A DNA stretch of 64,000 bases from Isoetes taiwanensis (GCA_021234155.1 JAJEKV010000035.1:6819891-6883890); one strand, 5' to 3'; positions 46,610 to 58,250 are shown, counted from the stretch's first letter. Numbers and translations: made by a program. Notes: generated from the sequence alone by a model not told the origin.

Positions 46610-47541
46610 ATCTGCTCTATCTTTATGGTAACTTTTACTTATGTTCTATTTGTTTTATTGTGATCAAATTCAAAAGCTACAGGTGATGAAATTTTTTCTG
46701 GTTTGAATTCTAAAGTTTTTGTCATTATAGGGGCGTCCCTAAGGCCGAAGGGGCCAAAAATTTTTTTTTGCAACACAAACCATTAACATCCAACATATAA
46801 AAATTAAATCCTCCAACACATAACAACCAACACATAACAACCATTGACATTAACAATCAACACATAACTACCATTGACATTAATTAACACAACCATTGGG
46901 TCCAACACATTAAATTAAAATCCCCTTTAAACCCCCTTTGGTTTGGGTGCATATTCACACGGGGGGTGACTCCGGGCAACGAGAGCTGTTGGATAGGCAT
47001 ATTCGCCCCTTATTCCTTAATCTATACCGTACATAAAGTTCCTCGTTTGTGGGGTATGCAAGTACAAAATTTGCTATCTTTGTATAACAAGATTCGCGAA
47101 AAAATACTATAAGATTTCAAGCGAGAATACTATATGGTGTTGATTTTGCATATGCAAAATACAATTATGAAGGCTCTCGCTGCCCTACGTCACCCCCCGT
47201 GTGAATATGCACCCAAACCAAAGGGGGTTTAAAGGGGATTTTAATTTAAATGTGTTAGACCCAATGGTTGTGTTAATTAATGTCAATGGTAGTTATGTGT
47301 TGATTGTTAATGTCAATGGTTGTTATGTGTTGGAGGATTTAATTTTTATATGTTGGATGTTAATGGTTTGTGTTGCAAAAAAAATTTTTTGGCCCCTTCG
47401 GGGCCTTAGGGACGCCCCCCCTGGCGTGACAAAAACTTTAGAATTCAAACCAGAAAAAATTTCATCACCTGTAGCTTTTGAATTTGATCACAATAAAACA
47501 AATAGAACATAAGTAAAAGTTACCATAAAGATAGAGCAGAT
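46610..47541. mobile_element. Foldback element, copy B (in gypsy pol)
   Basis: Arms of about 390 bases: 46610-47000 is the inverted complement of about 47150-47541. The outer end is ATCTGCTCTATCTTTATGGT. The arms contain GGGCGTCCCTAAGGCC, GAAGGGGCC and short subrepeats of CATAAC(T/A)ACCATTGAC. The centre of about 150-200 bases is shared with copies A and C. It splits RT from RNase H; about eight codons of pol seem lost at the site. No transposase is encoded. Confidence 0.85.
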
Positions 47542-48500
47542 TGGTCCCTTATTCTGAAAGTCATAAAGTTTGCAACACAAAGAAAACCCCCTGTTATTAT
47601 GCTACATATTGTTACTTCCGCTACAACTATTTCTCTTTCACAATGACACCATTGTTTATCAATCCATATAATTTTGGATGCTCCATCTCTAGCTTAAAGG
47701 TAATGCATGATTCACCTTACGGTTCGATTAAAGTTCCAAACCTACAATATAAATGCATTCTTGTGGCCCTTTGTTTGACCGGGATCTCATTGACATGGAA
47801 AAGGGCGTGGAATAATCCGCCTGTTGTGTGCATAAGAATCCATTTGTTGATTGAAGCTAAAGGCTGGCTGCTATGAACAATCCGGCAGCCAGGAATATCC
47901 AAGAGTTGGAAGCAAACAGAGGGCCTAAACTTGAATCTGCAGCAAATCTTAGGAAGGAAACAAAAGGGGGTTTTGCAGCACTACATTGTAGAATCAGGAA
48001 ACCAATACCTTGTAAAAAAAAACATTATGCTAACTGAAGAAACATTAAAAAACAAATACCTTTGTAAGTGTGAGCAAAAAATCCATCTCGTGGTAGTAAA
48101 ATCCACTTCGGCAATAAGAATCCAAGAGGGCAAGTACACATGCATATGCACACATGCACATACATGTACACATGCACATGCACTTGCACTTGCACTTGCA
48201 CTTGCACTTGCACTTGCACTTGCACTTGCACATGCACAATACACATGCACATGCACACACATGCACATGCATGTGCACATGCACATGCATACACATGCGC
48301 AGTGTTCATGCACAAACACATGCAGAGAAAGACAACAACCCTCGGATTGTTCCCACCAACGAAAATCAACGGCCCATAAATGGTGCACTCTAGAAATACT
48401 ATTTAGTACACCTCAACGAATACAACAACGAAATCATAGAAAAACCATGTGAAAAAGCGTATAAAAATCTAAAAGTAACCCCCTGTTATTGTGCTACATA
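47542..48500. mobile_element. Further inserted segment in gypsy pol, with hexamer repeat
   Basis: Non-gypsy DNA between the foldback end and the resumption of pol at IQSWPMPKN (about 48500). It contains ACCCCCTGTTATTATGCTAC near 47588 and ACCCCCTGTTATTGTGCTAC near 48478; the right end equals the right edge of the dispersed repeat at 27410-27535. It may be one element of about 0.9 kb or several. Confidence 0.55.
48140..48316. repeat. (TTGCAC)n / (CACATG)n hexamer tract
   Basis: About nine uninterrupted TTGCAC hexamers at 48181-48232, flanked by CACATG-type hexamers. Because the unit length is a multiple of three, long ORFs of Thr-Cys, Leu-His, Ala-Leu or Cys-Lys type arise on both strands; these are artefacts. 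Confidence 0.95.
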
Positions 48501-49860
48501 TTCAGTCTTGGCCTATGCCAAAGAATGTGTCTGAGTTGCGTAGTTTCTTGGGATTGGCCAGTTATTATCGCAGATTTGTCTGGAAGTTTGCCAAGATTGC
48601 AGCTGCTTTGACTATGTTGTTGAAAACTAATGTCCAGTGGCAATGGACGGTGAAGCAGCAGCAGGCAATGGATATGCTGAAGAGGTTGCTAACCTCGGCG
48701 CCTATTCTGTTGATTCCAGACATGAGTAAACCTTATGAGGTTTACACGGATGCATGTGGTTATGCCATTGGTGCTGTTCTTATGCAGGATGGTAGAGTAG
48801 TGGCGTACGAAAGTCGCCAACTCAATGCTGCTGAGAAGAACTATTCCACCTATGAGCAGGAGTTACTGGCAATGGTTCATGCGCTCAAAGTCTGGAAACA
48901 TTATCTCCGCAACAAATGTGAGTTTGTGGTCTATACCGATCATAAACCGTTAAAATTCCTGCAAAGCCAGGCCGAGGTAAGTCCAAGGCAAGCTAGATGG
49001 TTGGATTTTCTTTCTCAATTTCATTTTCATGTTGAACATCTTCTCGGGAAAAAGAATCCTGTTGCTGATGCTCTTTCTAGGGTTCGGGAAGTAAATGTGA
49101 TGGTTCAATGTGAAATTGCTTTGGTGTCACAGATTAAGCGAGCATATGACTTGGATGCCTATATTTCGAGTATGCAGCATCTATCCAAATTACCTGATGC
49201 TTGGGATATCCAGAATGGACTCTGGTATCATAAGGGACGTATTTATGTTCCTGCTGTGGACACATTGAGAAAGCAATTATTGAGCGAGTTCCATGATGCA
49301 CCTTATGCTGGGCATGGAGGTGAATGGAAAATATATGAATCGCTCAAGAGAATGTTTTATTGGCCTAGCTTGAAAGAAGATGTGCAGGAATATGTAAAAG
49401 TTTGTGAGACTTGTCAGCAGGTTAAAGCGGGTCGAGGCAAGACTCCAGGACTTCTGCAACCTCTGCCTGTGCCAGAGGAGAGGTGGAGTGAAATCTCCAT
49501 GGATTTCATTGTGAAGTTGCCTCGTACCATACATCACTATACTCATATACTTGTCATTGTTGATAGGTTGACGAAGTATGCACGCTTTATACCTCTGACA
49601 AAGAATGCTGATGGCTTGGCGGTGGCCAAGGCTTATATGCAGCATATATTTCCTATTTTTCGATTACCCAAAGCTATTGTAAGCGATCGTGATGTGAAAT
49701 TCACTGGGAATTTCTGGCATGAATTGTTCTCTGCATTAAAATGCACTCTTCAGTTCTCTAGTGGAGATCCGGAAACGGATGGCCAGACTGAAAGAGTAAA
49801 TCAGATTCTGGAGGATTTGCTGAGATCTTATGTGGCCACTCAGCAATCTATTTGCCAATT
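48501..49860 (+). pseudogene. Gypsy body 1: RNase H and integrase
   Basis: Resumes at IQSWPMPKNVSELRSFLGLA (connection domain). RNase H follows with TDACGYAIGAVL, AYESRQLNAAEKNY and YTDHKPL. The integrase finger has HDAPYAGHGG and CETCQQVK. The core reads SMDFIVKLPRT (catalytic Asp), IVSDRDVKFTGNFW (second Asp) and DGQTERVNQILE (catalytic Glu). The usual HPQTDGQTERVN is here DPETDGQTERVN. After SYVATQQS a small deletion shifts the frame; the protein continues in the next frame at 49852. Apart from that shift and the upstream insertion, the domains look well preserved. Confidence 0.9.
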
Positions 49861-50553
49861 GTGGAGTTTGCTTACAATAATGGGTTCCAACAGAGCATCA
49901 AGACTAGCCCATTTGTGGCTATGTTTGGGAGAAATCCCAAAGGACCTGTATCACTTGGTTTTGATGGGCTGAAAACTGATGCTGCTATAAGTATGCTGGA
50001 AGGCATGGATGTGACACTTGGGTTGTGTCAATTACATATGAGACAGGCCCAGGATCGGGCAAGGGCACGTGCCAATTTGTCAAGAGCCCCGATCGAGCTG
50101 CATGAAGGTCAGATGGTGTACCTTCGTGTGGTCTTTCCTGCAAATCTGAAAAGAAAAGCAATATTGCCATTACTTGCAGGAAAGAAACCAAAGCTCTCCC
50201 CAAGATACAGTGGTCCTTATAAGATTTTGAAGAAATATAGTGATGTTGCCTTCAAGTTGCAACTCCCACCGAATGTGGACATTCATCCAGTTTTCCATGT
50301 GAGCCAGTTGCGACCAGCTCTGGGGAAAGCTGCGAATGTTGTGCCTTCTCAGGAACACATGGTGGAGTTGGATATAATTCCTACCCCTGAAAGAATATTA
50401 AATTCCCGGATAGTGCGGATCCGCCAAAGAGACCAGATGGAATTTCTGGTGAAGTGGAAACATAGACCTGTCTCAGAGGCGACGTGGGAGAGTCGTCGTT
50501 TCATGACTCAATATCCGGATGTTATGGCTCAATGGTCTGGAGCCGATTCTTGA
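49852..50553 (+). pseudogene. Gypsy body 1: integrase C-terminus and chromodomain
   Basis: VEFAYNNGFQQSIKTSPF, then the GRNPKGP and LHEGQMVYLRV region, the KLSPRYSGPYKILKK conserved block, HPVFHVSQLRP, and a C-terminal chromodomain (FLVKWKHRPVSEATWES). The stop at 50551-50553 is followed by GAGGACAAGAATCCCAGGGG and the purine tract before the LTR. Chromodomains in this group (chromoviruses) direct integration to marked chromatin, as known for the family. Confidence 0.9.
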
Positions 50554-50579
50554 GGACAAGAATCCCAGGGGGGGAGTAA

Positions 50580-52426
50580 TGTTATGCCTTAATATTTTTA
50601 TAGACCATTGTTTAAAATGTTGCATGCATGCTAATGTTTGGGGCATAATGAAATGTTCTATGGTATTTGGGCCATAGAAGTGTAATGGTCGCATGTTGTT
50701 CTCTAGCCTAGGGTATGGGGTATGATGCACCTAGTAGATCCTAGACTAGGGGCGCAACTGTTTCTGGATGATAGATTTAGTTGCGTGGTCATTATGAAAA
50801 TAATGCATAGGAAGGGCAATGCCTTAATGGGTTAAACAACCCATGAAATAAAAGTGAGCTTATGGTATATTAAGCTAAGGCAAGAAATATATTAAATGGT
50901 TTAAAAACCATTTGACATTAAGGTGTAAGCACCCCTTAATCGGGGCAACCGGAATCGTGGCTTAGCCACGATCCGGAGGCGCCGTGACCGCCGAGATGGG
51001 TTCTTCGCGGCGACCAGACCTACCTCGAGGAAACCGCCTGGCCGATTAGATCTTTGCCGTGGTGTTCCCACGTTATTTGATAGCGCATCAGCAGTTGGCG
51101 GTGGTTTGAACCGGCGGATTGCGGATAGAAGAACCGGGGTAGGCGGATTATGGATCCGGCTTCACCGCCTGCGGGAGGGCACCGCCGTGGTTAAGCCATG
51201 ATGGGCGTGGCCTCGGTCCTAAAAAAGGGAAGCCGGTTACAACAGAGGGGAATCGGGTCGAGGAACAACACGTGCATCGAGTAAGAGGAGAAGGGAGAAC
51301 GGATTTGAACAAAGCCGAGCAGCCGAATTGCCCACAAACTATTTCGAATACAAGGGATTACCGTGTGAGTTCCGTAAGAAATTGGCCCGCCATGATTGGG
51401 TGGTGGTGTCACCACCGATGGAACTATGGCATGCGGAACCCCTTGTATTGTATAATGGTAATGGGTAAACGATCCTTCCGGTGAAGGAAGCGGCTTGCAT
51501 AACTCGGCCTTGATAATTAAATTCCAGTTACGCCCTTTATGCTTACTCCCTAGATGCTAAGCCGAGTGTTACAGAAATTATATTCTTAACTCGGGGATGA
51601 TGAGTTAATGTAATAGTTCCAAAGTAAGGGTAATTATAGAATTACCTTATACTCGTGCTATGTGTGCTCTAAAGGCCGTGAATGACCCCATTCAGGGCTT
51701 AGAACATTATGGAGACACCATGGTATTAGTGAGGATGCAAGGAGGGCAATGGTATGGGACATTGCCGCGCACTTTGCCAACGAACTAGTAGCGATGGATG
51801 GTCACTAATGCACCGCACGCGCATCTTTGGATGCTAGCGTGATGGGTGATGTTCTTGGCGGATAGACATTTAAGGTTTATCACGGGGAGTTTTATGCATG
51901 GCATAGTTATAGATAAGCGTGGCTTTGTCCGAATAGAAACAAAGGTGCTTGTGAGGTAAAGCTTTGTATTTGGTATGGGACGCTGGCATGCGTAACCAAC
52001 AGATCTAGTGGCCCGAGTCCTTATGATGCCTGCGGTTTCTCCCTTACACCGGATCCACCGGGCAGGGGGGTTCTAGACGACGCATCTTGTCTAGATATGG
52101 TGGGGTGTGTCCGCTTGGCGGATGCTATGGTGCGTGTGGTGGATTCCATATGTGTGTTCTTGCAACCGTCCGGATCATTGCTTCGTGTTGACATCTTGGA
52201 TAACTCTTATGCATGTTACTAACACGCGTGGAAGCTTCAGGCAGCCGTTTGATAGATGGGCGGAGCGACGCGTGTGCATTAGTTATCTTGTGTTGTCATC
52301 TTGTTATCTGTATACGTGGCTTTCATGTATATAGCCTCGTAGGAGGCAGTACTTGTTCTGTGTACTCTGATGGTTTGATGTGAATACAAATCGAAATTTT
52401 TGGTACTAAAATTTTGGTTCGTAACA
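50580..52426 (+). repeat. LTR A (shared, 1.85 kb)
   Basis: Begins TGTTATGCC right after the polypurine tract (CCCAGGGGGGGAG) and ends TTCGTAACA directly before the primer site, giving TGTTA/TAACA termini. It serves as 3' LTR of body 1 and 5' LTR of body 2. The 3' 1 kb is closely similar to LTR B, with many one- to four-base gaps. The tail includes TATATAG and the GTACTTGTTCTGTGTACTCT region before the end, a likely transcript start and R zone. No gene is assigned inside. Confidence 0.85.
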
Positions 52427-52427
52427 G

Positions 52428-52440
52428 TGGTATCAGAGCC
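52428..52440 (+). promoter_or_regulatory. Primer binding site for initiator tRNA-Met
   Basis: TGGTATCAGAGCC, one base after the LTR end, matches the standard plant LTR-retroelement primer site. Confidence 0.9.
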
Positions 52441-52471
52441 TAAGTTGCAGCTTGGACCTTGAGTAGCTGAG

Positions 52472-53551
52472 ATGGAGCACGGCGAGACTGGTGCAGGCGC
52501 ACATACTGTAGCAGGACAGGCGACTCCTATGGAGGAGGAACCTAATATACGAGGGCTAGCTGCCGCTGCGTCTGAAACCCGAACAACCCGGAGACCATGC
52601 ACGGGTGGGGTGAGGATTTCTTTGGGTGTCTGCAGAAACCTCAAGGCTGTATTGGATACTCAGACTGCTATGAGAACTGTTTTGGAGACCCTTGCTGGCG
52701 CGGATGGCCTAGGGAAGTCTGCGGAGAAAGGGAAGTCTCCGGCAGTTGTGGTGGTGGACCCGGATGTACCTGGGGCTAGTGCTGCTGTGGAGCAGTCACT
52801 GAAGAGTTCCGGATTGAGCAAGGAGGACATCCGCAGTCTCGAGCGCACGAAGATCCCGGATTGGGATGGGAAGGGCACTGCTGAGGAGGCGATGGCTTGG
52901 ATTGACAAGCTTGAGACCTTCTTTTAGGCTACCAATAAAGGGGATAAGGCGCGATTGTTTATTGCGCAGATGCGGCTGAAATCGGACGCCTATAGTTGGT
53001 GGAATGGTCCTACCATGAAAAAGGAGGTGAATACCTGGTCCGATTTCAGGAAGTACTTTATTGGGGAATATGCACCTCAAAGATGATGCTCGTGGATGCT
53101 TTGAGAAGGCGTGACCGTAAGTAGAGACGTGTTCTCTCAGTGCTTATATCAATAAGGTACGGGGTTATATCCACAGGGTTGGAGACTTGTCCGAGGCTCG
53201 GCAGGTTGATTTCTTTCTAGGTGGCCTATCCAATGTTGCTCTCAAGAAGCAGATAATCGGATTGAAACCCGAGGATTTTGAGAGGGCAACGATGTTGGCT
53301 CGTCAGCTTGGGGAAGAGGATGAGTCTTTTAAGAAGACGTCCCGGAAGTTCTCAAAGAGGAAAAGCAGGTTTTTCAAGAAGAAAAAGTCTGAAAAGTTTG
53401 AGCAGCCTAAATCTAAGTCTGCAGGTGGAGAGTCCAAGAAGCGTAAGGCGGACTCTAAGTCCGGTGGTCCCAGGAAGAAGATATTCTGCTATAGGTGTGG
53501 GGAGCTGGGCACATTAGTCGCGGAATGCTCACCACGTAACAAGAAAGCCTG
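52472..53551 (+). pseudogene. Gypsy body 2: gag, interrupted
   Basis: The ATG at 52472 opens 151 codons, including AMAWIDKLETFF, then TAG at 52925-52927. The frame continues with FIAQMRLKSDAYSWWNGPT (a retrotransposon gag core pattern) until a frameshift near 53095. It resumes from about 53187 with FFLGGLSNVALKKQI, a Lys-rich stretch and a zinc knuckle CYRCGELGTLVAEC, in which the usual His is Thr because of a small change (GGGCACATT is still present in another frame). Dead as it stands. Confidence 0.85.
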
Positions 53552-53732
53552 ATAACAAGAAAGCAAACGCGGATGAAAAAGGTCAAGAAGTATTGGAATC
53601 TAAGACGGTTTCAAAGCCATTGCCATGGAAGAGTTGCGGGCGCTTTGATAAGGCCGCAAGCAAGCGACATCATGGATATGTTCTTTGGACGTGTGATTAG
53701 ATTCTTGGCGTAATCTTGGGCCAAACGTTGTT

Positions 53733-54176
53733 GTGTTATTGGATTGTGGCTCTTCTGACATGTTTGTATCTTCTAAGTTGGTGGAAGAACTGCACCTACC
53801 TTGTGTAAAGACTAATAAGTACAAGGTAGATGGGCCTTTTGTGAATGATTCTCAGGTGGAGGATCGGAAAGCTATTGGGGTGCCCTTGTGTATTCAAGGT
53901 TACCAGGAAAAGCTTGATTTTGACCTCTTGGATGTTGGCCGGTATGATGTGGTGCTGGGGATAACATGGTTGCAACGGGTTAAGCCTACTGCAATAGATT
54001 GGAACACTCACCAGGTGACGCTGAAGCATGATGGACGTGAGATCTATCTGCAGGGGAGTCCTTTGACGGGAGCTTCCAAGATCGTGTCGTCGCTTCAGGT
54101 CAAGAAACTGTTACGTAAATCTTCCAATCAATGTTTTCTTCTATTTATTGATGAATGTTATCCTGCTGTTGAGTGA
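53733..54176 (+). pseudogene. Gypsy body 2: aspartic protease region
   Basis: VLLDCGSSDMFVSSKLVEEL carries the retropepsin active-site position as D-C-G rather than D-S/T-G, followed by the flap and C-terminal part ending in FLLFIDECYPAVE and an in-frame TGA (54174-54176). The RT frame continues in register afterwards. Body 1 has the same TGA. Confidence 0.85.
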
Positions 54177-54182
54177 TGTCAT

Positions 54183-54975
54183 ATGAGTGCTGATAGTGAG
54201 GTCATTGAGAATTCAAAAGGTCAAAGAGAGTTGCAGGATTTGTTATCTGAATTTCAGGATGTGTTCCCTGAGGAACTACCTGAAGGTCTTCCACCTAGTA
54301 GAGAGATTGAACATGAGATTGATTTAGAGCCTGGATCCAAACCTGTGTTTCGTAGCCCTTATAAATTGTCCATATTGGAACAAGAGGAGGTAAAGAAGCA
54401 GGTTCATGAGCTGTTAGCCAAAGGGTTTGTGAGACCTAGCAAATCCCCTTATGGTGCTCCTGTCATTCTAGTTAAGAAAAAGGACGGATCAATGCGGATG
54501 TGCATTGATTATCGGGCCTTGAATAAGATCACGATCAAGAATAGGTATCCTTTGCCTAGGATTGACGAGATTATGGATAGATTAACAGGAGCTAAATATT
54601 TTTCGAAGTTGAATTTGCGCAGTGGTTATCACCAGATAAGGGTGAAGGAGTCGGATGTGCATAAGACTGCCTTCAGGACCACCTTTGGTCATTTTGATTT
54701 TTTGGTGATGCCTTTTGGACTAACGAATGCTCCTGCTACTTTTTCCAGAATGATGAATGAGGTTTTTGCAGGATGTCTTGATACTTTTGTTGAAGTATTT
54801 CTAGATGATATCCTGGTTTATAGCAAAACCTTGGATGAGCATTTGAATCATTTGCGTTATGTGCTAACTCTGCTCAGACAGCATAAGTTGTATGCAAAGA
54901 TGTCAAAGTGTGAATTTTTGAAAGCACAAGTGGAATATTTGGGCCACATTGTATCTGCTGAAGGTGTAGCTGTGT
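54183..54975 (+). pseudogene. Gypsy body 2: reverse transcriptase, catalytic Asp lost
   Basis: Nearly identical to body 1 RT. The motif-A Asp is replaced by Asn ([15 protein letters not shown] at 54612-54614), which should abolish polymerase activity. [18 protein letters not shown] and FLDDILVYS are normal. The frame runs into the same inverted-repeat insertion after SAEGVAV. Confidence 0.9.
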
Positions 54976-55727
54976 ATCTGCTCTATCTTTATGGTAACTT
55001 TTACTTATGTTCTATTTGTTTTATTGCGATCAAATTCAAAAGCTACAAGTGATGAAATTTTTTCTGGTTTGAATTCTAAAGTTTTTGTCACACCGGGGGG
55101 GGGACGTCCCTAAGGCCCCGAAGGGGCCAAAAATTTTTTTTTGCAACACAAACCATTAACATCCAACATATAAAAATTAAATCCTCCAACACATAACAAC
55201 CAACACATAACAACCATTGACATTAACAATCAACACATAACTACCATTGACATTAATTAACACAACCATTGGGTCCAACACATTTAAATTAAAATCCCCT
55301 TTAAACCCCCTTTGGTTTGGGTGCATATTCACACGGGGGGTGACTCCGGGCAACGAGAGCTGTTGGATAGGCATATTCGCCCCTTATTCCTTAATCTATA
55401 CCGTACATAAAGTTCCTCGTTTGTGGGGTATGCAAGTACAAAATTTGCTATACTGTATAACAAGATTCGCAAAATACTATAAGATTTCAAGCAGAATACT
55501 ATATGGTGTTGATTTCGTACATGCAAAATACAATTATGAAGGCTCGCATCGCCCACGCCACCCCCCGCGGTGAATATGCACCCAAACCAAAGGGGGTTTA
55601 AAGGGGATTTTAATTTAAATGTGTTAGACCCAATGGTTGTGTTAATTAATGTCAATGGTAGTTATGTGTTGATTGTTAATGTCAATGGTTGTTATGTGTT
55701 GGTTGTTATGTGTTGGAGGATATGTGT
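54976..55727. mobile_element. Foldback element, copy C (in gypsy body 2), right end deleted
   Basis: Left arm complete from ATCTGCTCTATCTTTATGGT. The centre matches copy B. The right arm is cut after the CATAACNACCATTGAC-type subrepeats (TGTTATGTGTTGGAGGATAT) and joined directly to LTR sequence at GGGTGGTGGTGTCACC. The insertion site in pol is the same as in body 1, so copies B and C descend from one insertion. Confidence 0.85.
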
Positions 55728-56747
55728 TGGGTGGTGGTGTCACCAGCCTGATGGAACTATGGCATAAGCCGGAACCCCTTGTATTGTATAATGGTAATGG
55801 GTAAACGATCCTTCTGGTGAAGGAAGCAGGCTTGCATAACTCAGTCTTGATAATTAAATTCGGTTACGCCCTTATGCTTACTCCCTAGATGCTAAGCCGA
55901 GTGTTACAGAAATTATATTCTTAACTCGGGGATGATGAGTTAATGTAATAGTTCAAAGTAAGGGTAATTATAGAATTACCTTATACTCGTGCTATGTGTG
56001 TCCGCCGTGAATGACCCCATTCGGGCTTAGAACATTATGGAGACACCATGGTATTAGTGAGGCTGTATGAGGCAATGGTATGGGACATTGCCGCGTGCAC
56101 TTGCCAAATGACTAGTAGCGATGGATGGTCACTAATGCCTGGCACGCGCATCTTTGGATGCTAGCGTGATGGGTGATGTTACTGAGCGGATAGACATTTA
56201 ATGTTTATCACATGGGAGTTTTATGCATGGCATAGTTATAGATAAGCGTGGCTTGTCTGAATAGGGACAAAGGTGCTTGTGAGGTAAAGCTTGTCAGCCG
56301 GTATGGGACACGCTGGCATGCGGAACCAACATCTAGTGGCATGAGTCCTTATGATGCCCGCAGTTTCTCCCTTTACACCGATCCACCAAATACGGGCGTT
56401 CTAGACGACGTAATGTCTAGATATGGTGGGGTGTGTCTGCTTGGCAGATGCTATGGTGCGTGTGGTGGATTCCATATGTGTGTTCTTGCCGTCCGTCAGT
56501 CATTGCTTCGTGTTGACATACTGGATAACTCTTATGCATGTTACTAACACGTGGAAGCTTGTGCAGGCTATTTGATAGCTGGCGGAGCGTACGTGTGCAT
56601 TAGTTATCTTGTGTTGTCATCTTGTTATCTGTATACGTGGCTTTCATGTATATAGCCTCGTAGGAGGCAGTACTTGTTCTGTGTACTCTGATGGTTTGAT
56701 GTGAATACAAATCGAAATTTTTGGTACTAAAATTTTGGTTCGTAACA
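55728..56747 (+). repeat. LTR B, 3' portion only
   Basis: Matches LTR A from about 51399 to 52426 and ends TTCGTAACA at 56747. The first approximately 820 bases are missing, removed by the deletion that also took RNase H and integrase. It is followed by unrelated sequence (ATTTATGTGG), the right host border. Confidence 0.85.
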
Positions 56748-58250
56748 ATTTATGTGGCAACATAAAGACCAATGACGTAGATTTCTTGGCATCCTCCCAA
56801 TTCAAGGGTGATACATCTCAATCTCAATCATTCATTTATTGTTATCTAACCAACGATCAAGTTTTGCATATACATTATGGGCATCTATATCATCTTTGCA
56901 TTAACCTTCAAAAATACTCAACTAGTGGGAATAGAATAGTGGGAATCAAGTCCATGCCTAGCAGTGGACATGCCAACCTCTCCTGCCAGCCTCTAGACTT
57001 AGTGCAAAAGATCAACTTAGTACCAAGATGTTATTTCAAACTTGATGTATACATATGGGGTCCATATAATCTTTGCATTCACCCTCGGAAGTACTCTTTC
57101 TGTGGGAATCGAGTTCATAGAATCAATATCAACATCAATTTTTTTACTATCAAGATGTTATTTCAATTTTATTGAGGGTTTAATCGTCCACGCATCCAGC
57201 TAAATGGTTAAGGTGATAGATATTATTGATGGAAACCTGAGTTACTAGTGTACACACAATTGTCAAGCATTAGTAGGTAAATCTTTGGGTTACAAAGCAT
57301 GACGTAGTCCACTGAGTATATGCACATATCTATCACACTTGTTGAATCTTGGGCCCACAATACAATGTGACAGACGCTTTTGCTATAAGCATTGATATAA
57401 GCATTGATATATAGCGACATGAAAAGATAGCCATAGTCTTTAATTCTTAAAGGTTAATAACATGTATATTATGATAGTTGATTAAAAAAGATGTGATATA
57501 TGAGTTAAACTGAGTAAAAATAATCGAGAATGTTAACATACCTGAGAACATGCTTAAGACACAAGCATGCAACAAAACAGACTACATGGGTGTCCACGAG
57601 AAAAATGGGATGGGATACGTGTCTCACATGCCGGTACATTACATTATTTCATTAATTCTAGGCCCCTGAAGACATCTGAGTAATGTAGTGGGTGGCGGTT
57701 GGAACATAATAGGGAAGGAATAATGGCAGAAAGAAAAAACAGAGAAGAAAAACTGGTCCATTTTCTTTTTGGTGTGGAGAAAAGCAAGCGGTGCTTGACA
57801 ATTTGAACAGGTCATTGTCTTATTATCGGCACCATAGATAAAGGAAAGAATTTAGAAGAGTTCGCTAAACAAGCATTGCAAAAATCAACTTAAAATGCTT
57901 CTTAAAGAGGATTTTATAGGGAAAGTGACAAATTTCTTTGGTTCATATAAGTCAAGATAAAACATGAACATGAATACAGCTGTTGCCTTAGACTTATACT
58001 TATAGAGATGCCAACACTGTTAGAAGTATATCCTTTACAAGGGTCTTGGGTGGTACCTTTTATAAATATACTAAAAATAAATATGTGGATTCAACAACCT
58101 GAAAGGCCTTTTTTTTTAAAACAAAAATATGCCACGTATAGTACATAGCAGGTGGAATACTTGCTCTATAAACGGGAGAAACGGTTTCCAAATATTTAAC
58201 CAAAAATAGCGTAAAACCTCGTGGGTAAAATAAAGGTTATATATCAATTG
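56748..58250. other. Stretch with no recognisable gene
   Basis: AT-rich flank of the gypsy tandem. The ORF 56735-57175 contains two loosely repeated blocks (HIHYGHLYHLCINLQKYS and VYIWGPYNLCIHPRKYS), a DNA-level duplication of about 170 bases rather than a protein family I recognise. Confidence 0.4.

Larger units (their letters stand above)
45508..56747 (+). mobile_element. Two tandem Ty3/gypsy bodies sharing one LTR
   Basis: Order: truncated body 1 (protease end, RT, foldback insertion, RNase H, integrase, chromodomain; 45508-50579), LTR A (50580-52426), primer site, body 2 (gag, protease, RT, foldback insertion; 52428-55727), partial LTR B (55728-56747). The shared segment 45508-46700 versus 53880-55072 differs at only a few positions. 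Body 1 lacks gag and the left LTR. Body 2 lacks RNase H, integrase and the first part of the right LTR. This is the expected product of unequal exchange between LTRs followed by deletions. Confidence 0.85.

Noticed and set aside
47931-48452. Long overlapping ORFs on both strands (up to 173 codons, Cys/His/Thr/Leu repeats)
   Set aside because: They arise from the (TTGCAC)n and (CACATG)n hexamer tract, which keeps all frames open; no real protein texture outside the tract.
46610-48500. A GT...AG intron in gypsy pol (GTGTATC at about 46606 to CATATTCAG at about 48503)
   Set aside because: Splicing would be in frame but would remove about eight to ten conserved codons, and the segment is a foldback element plus another repeat; insertion explains it better.
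52107-52334. ORFs inside LTR A and LTR B (also 56248-56547)
   Set aside because: They lie in LTR sequence, differ between the two LTRs by frame-shifting gaps and have no motif.
57190-57240. CAGCTAAATGGTTAAGG as a tRNA gene
   Set aside because: Only an A-box-like phrase; no B box or acceptor stem at the required spacing.
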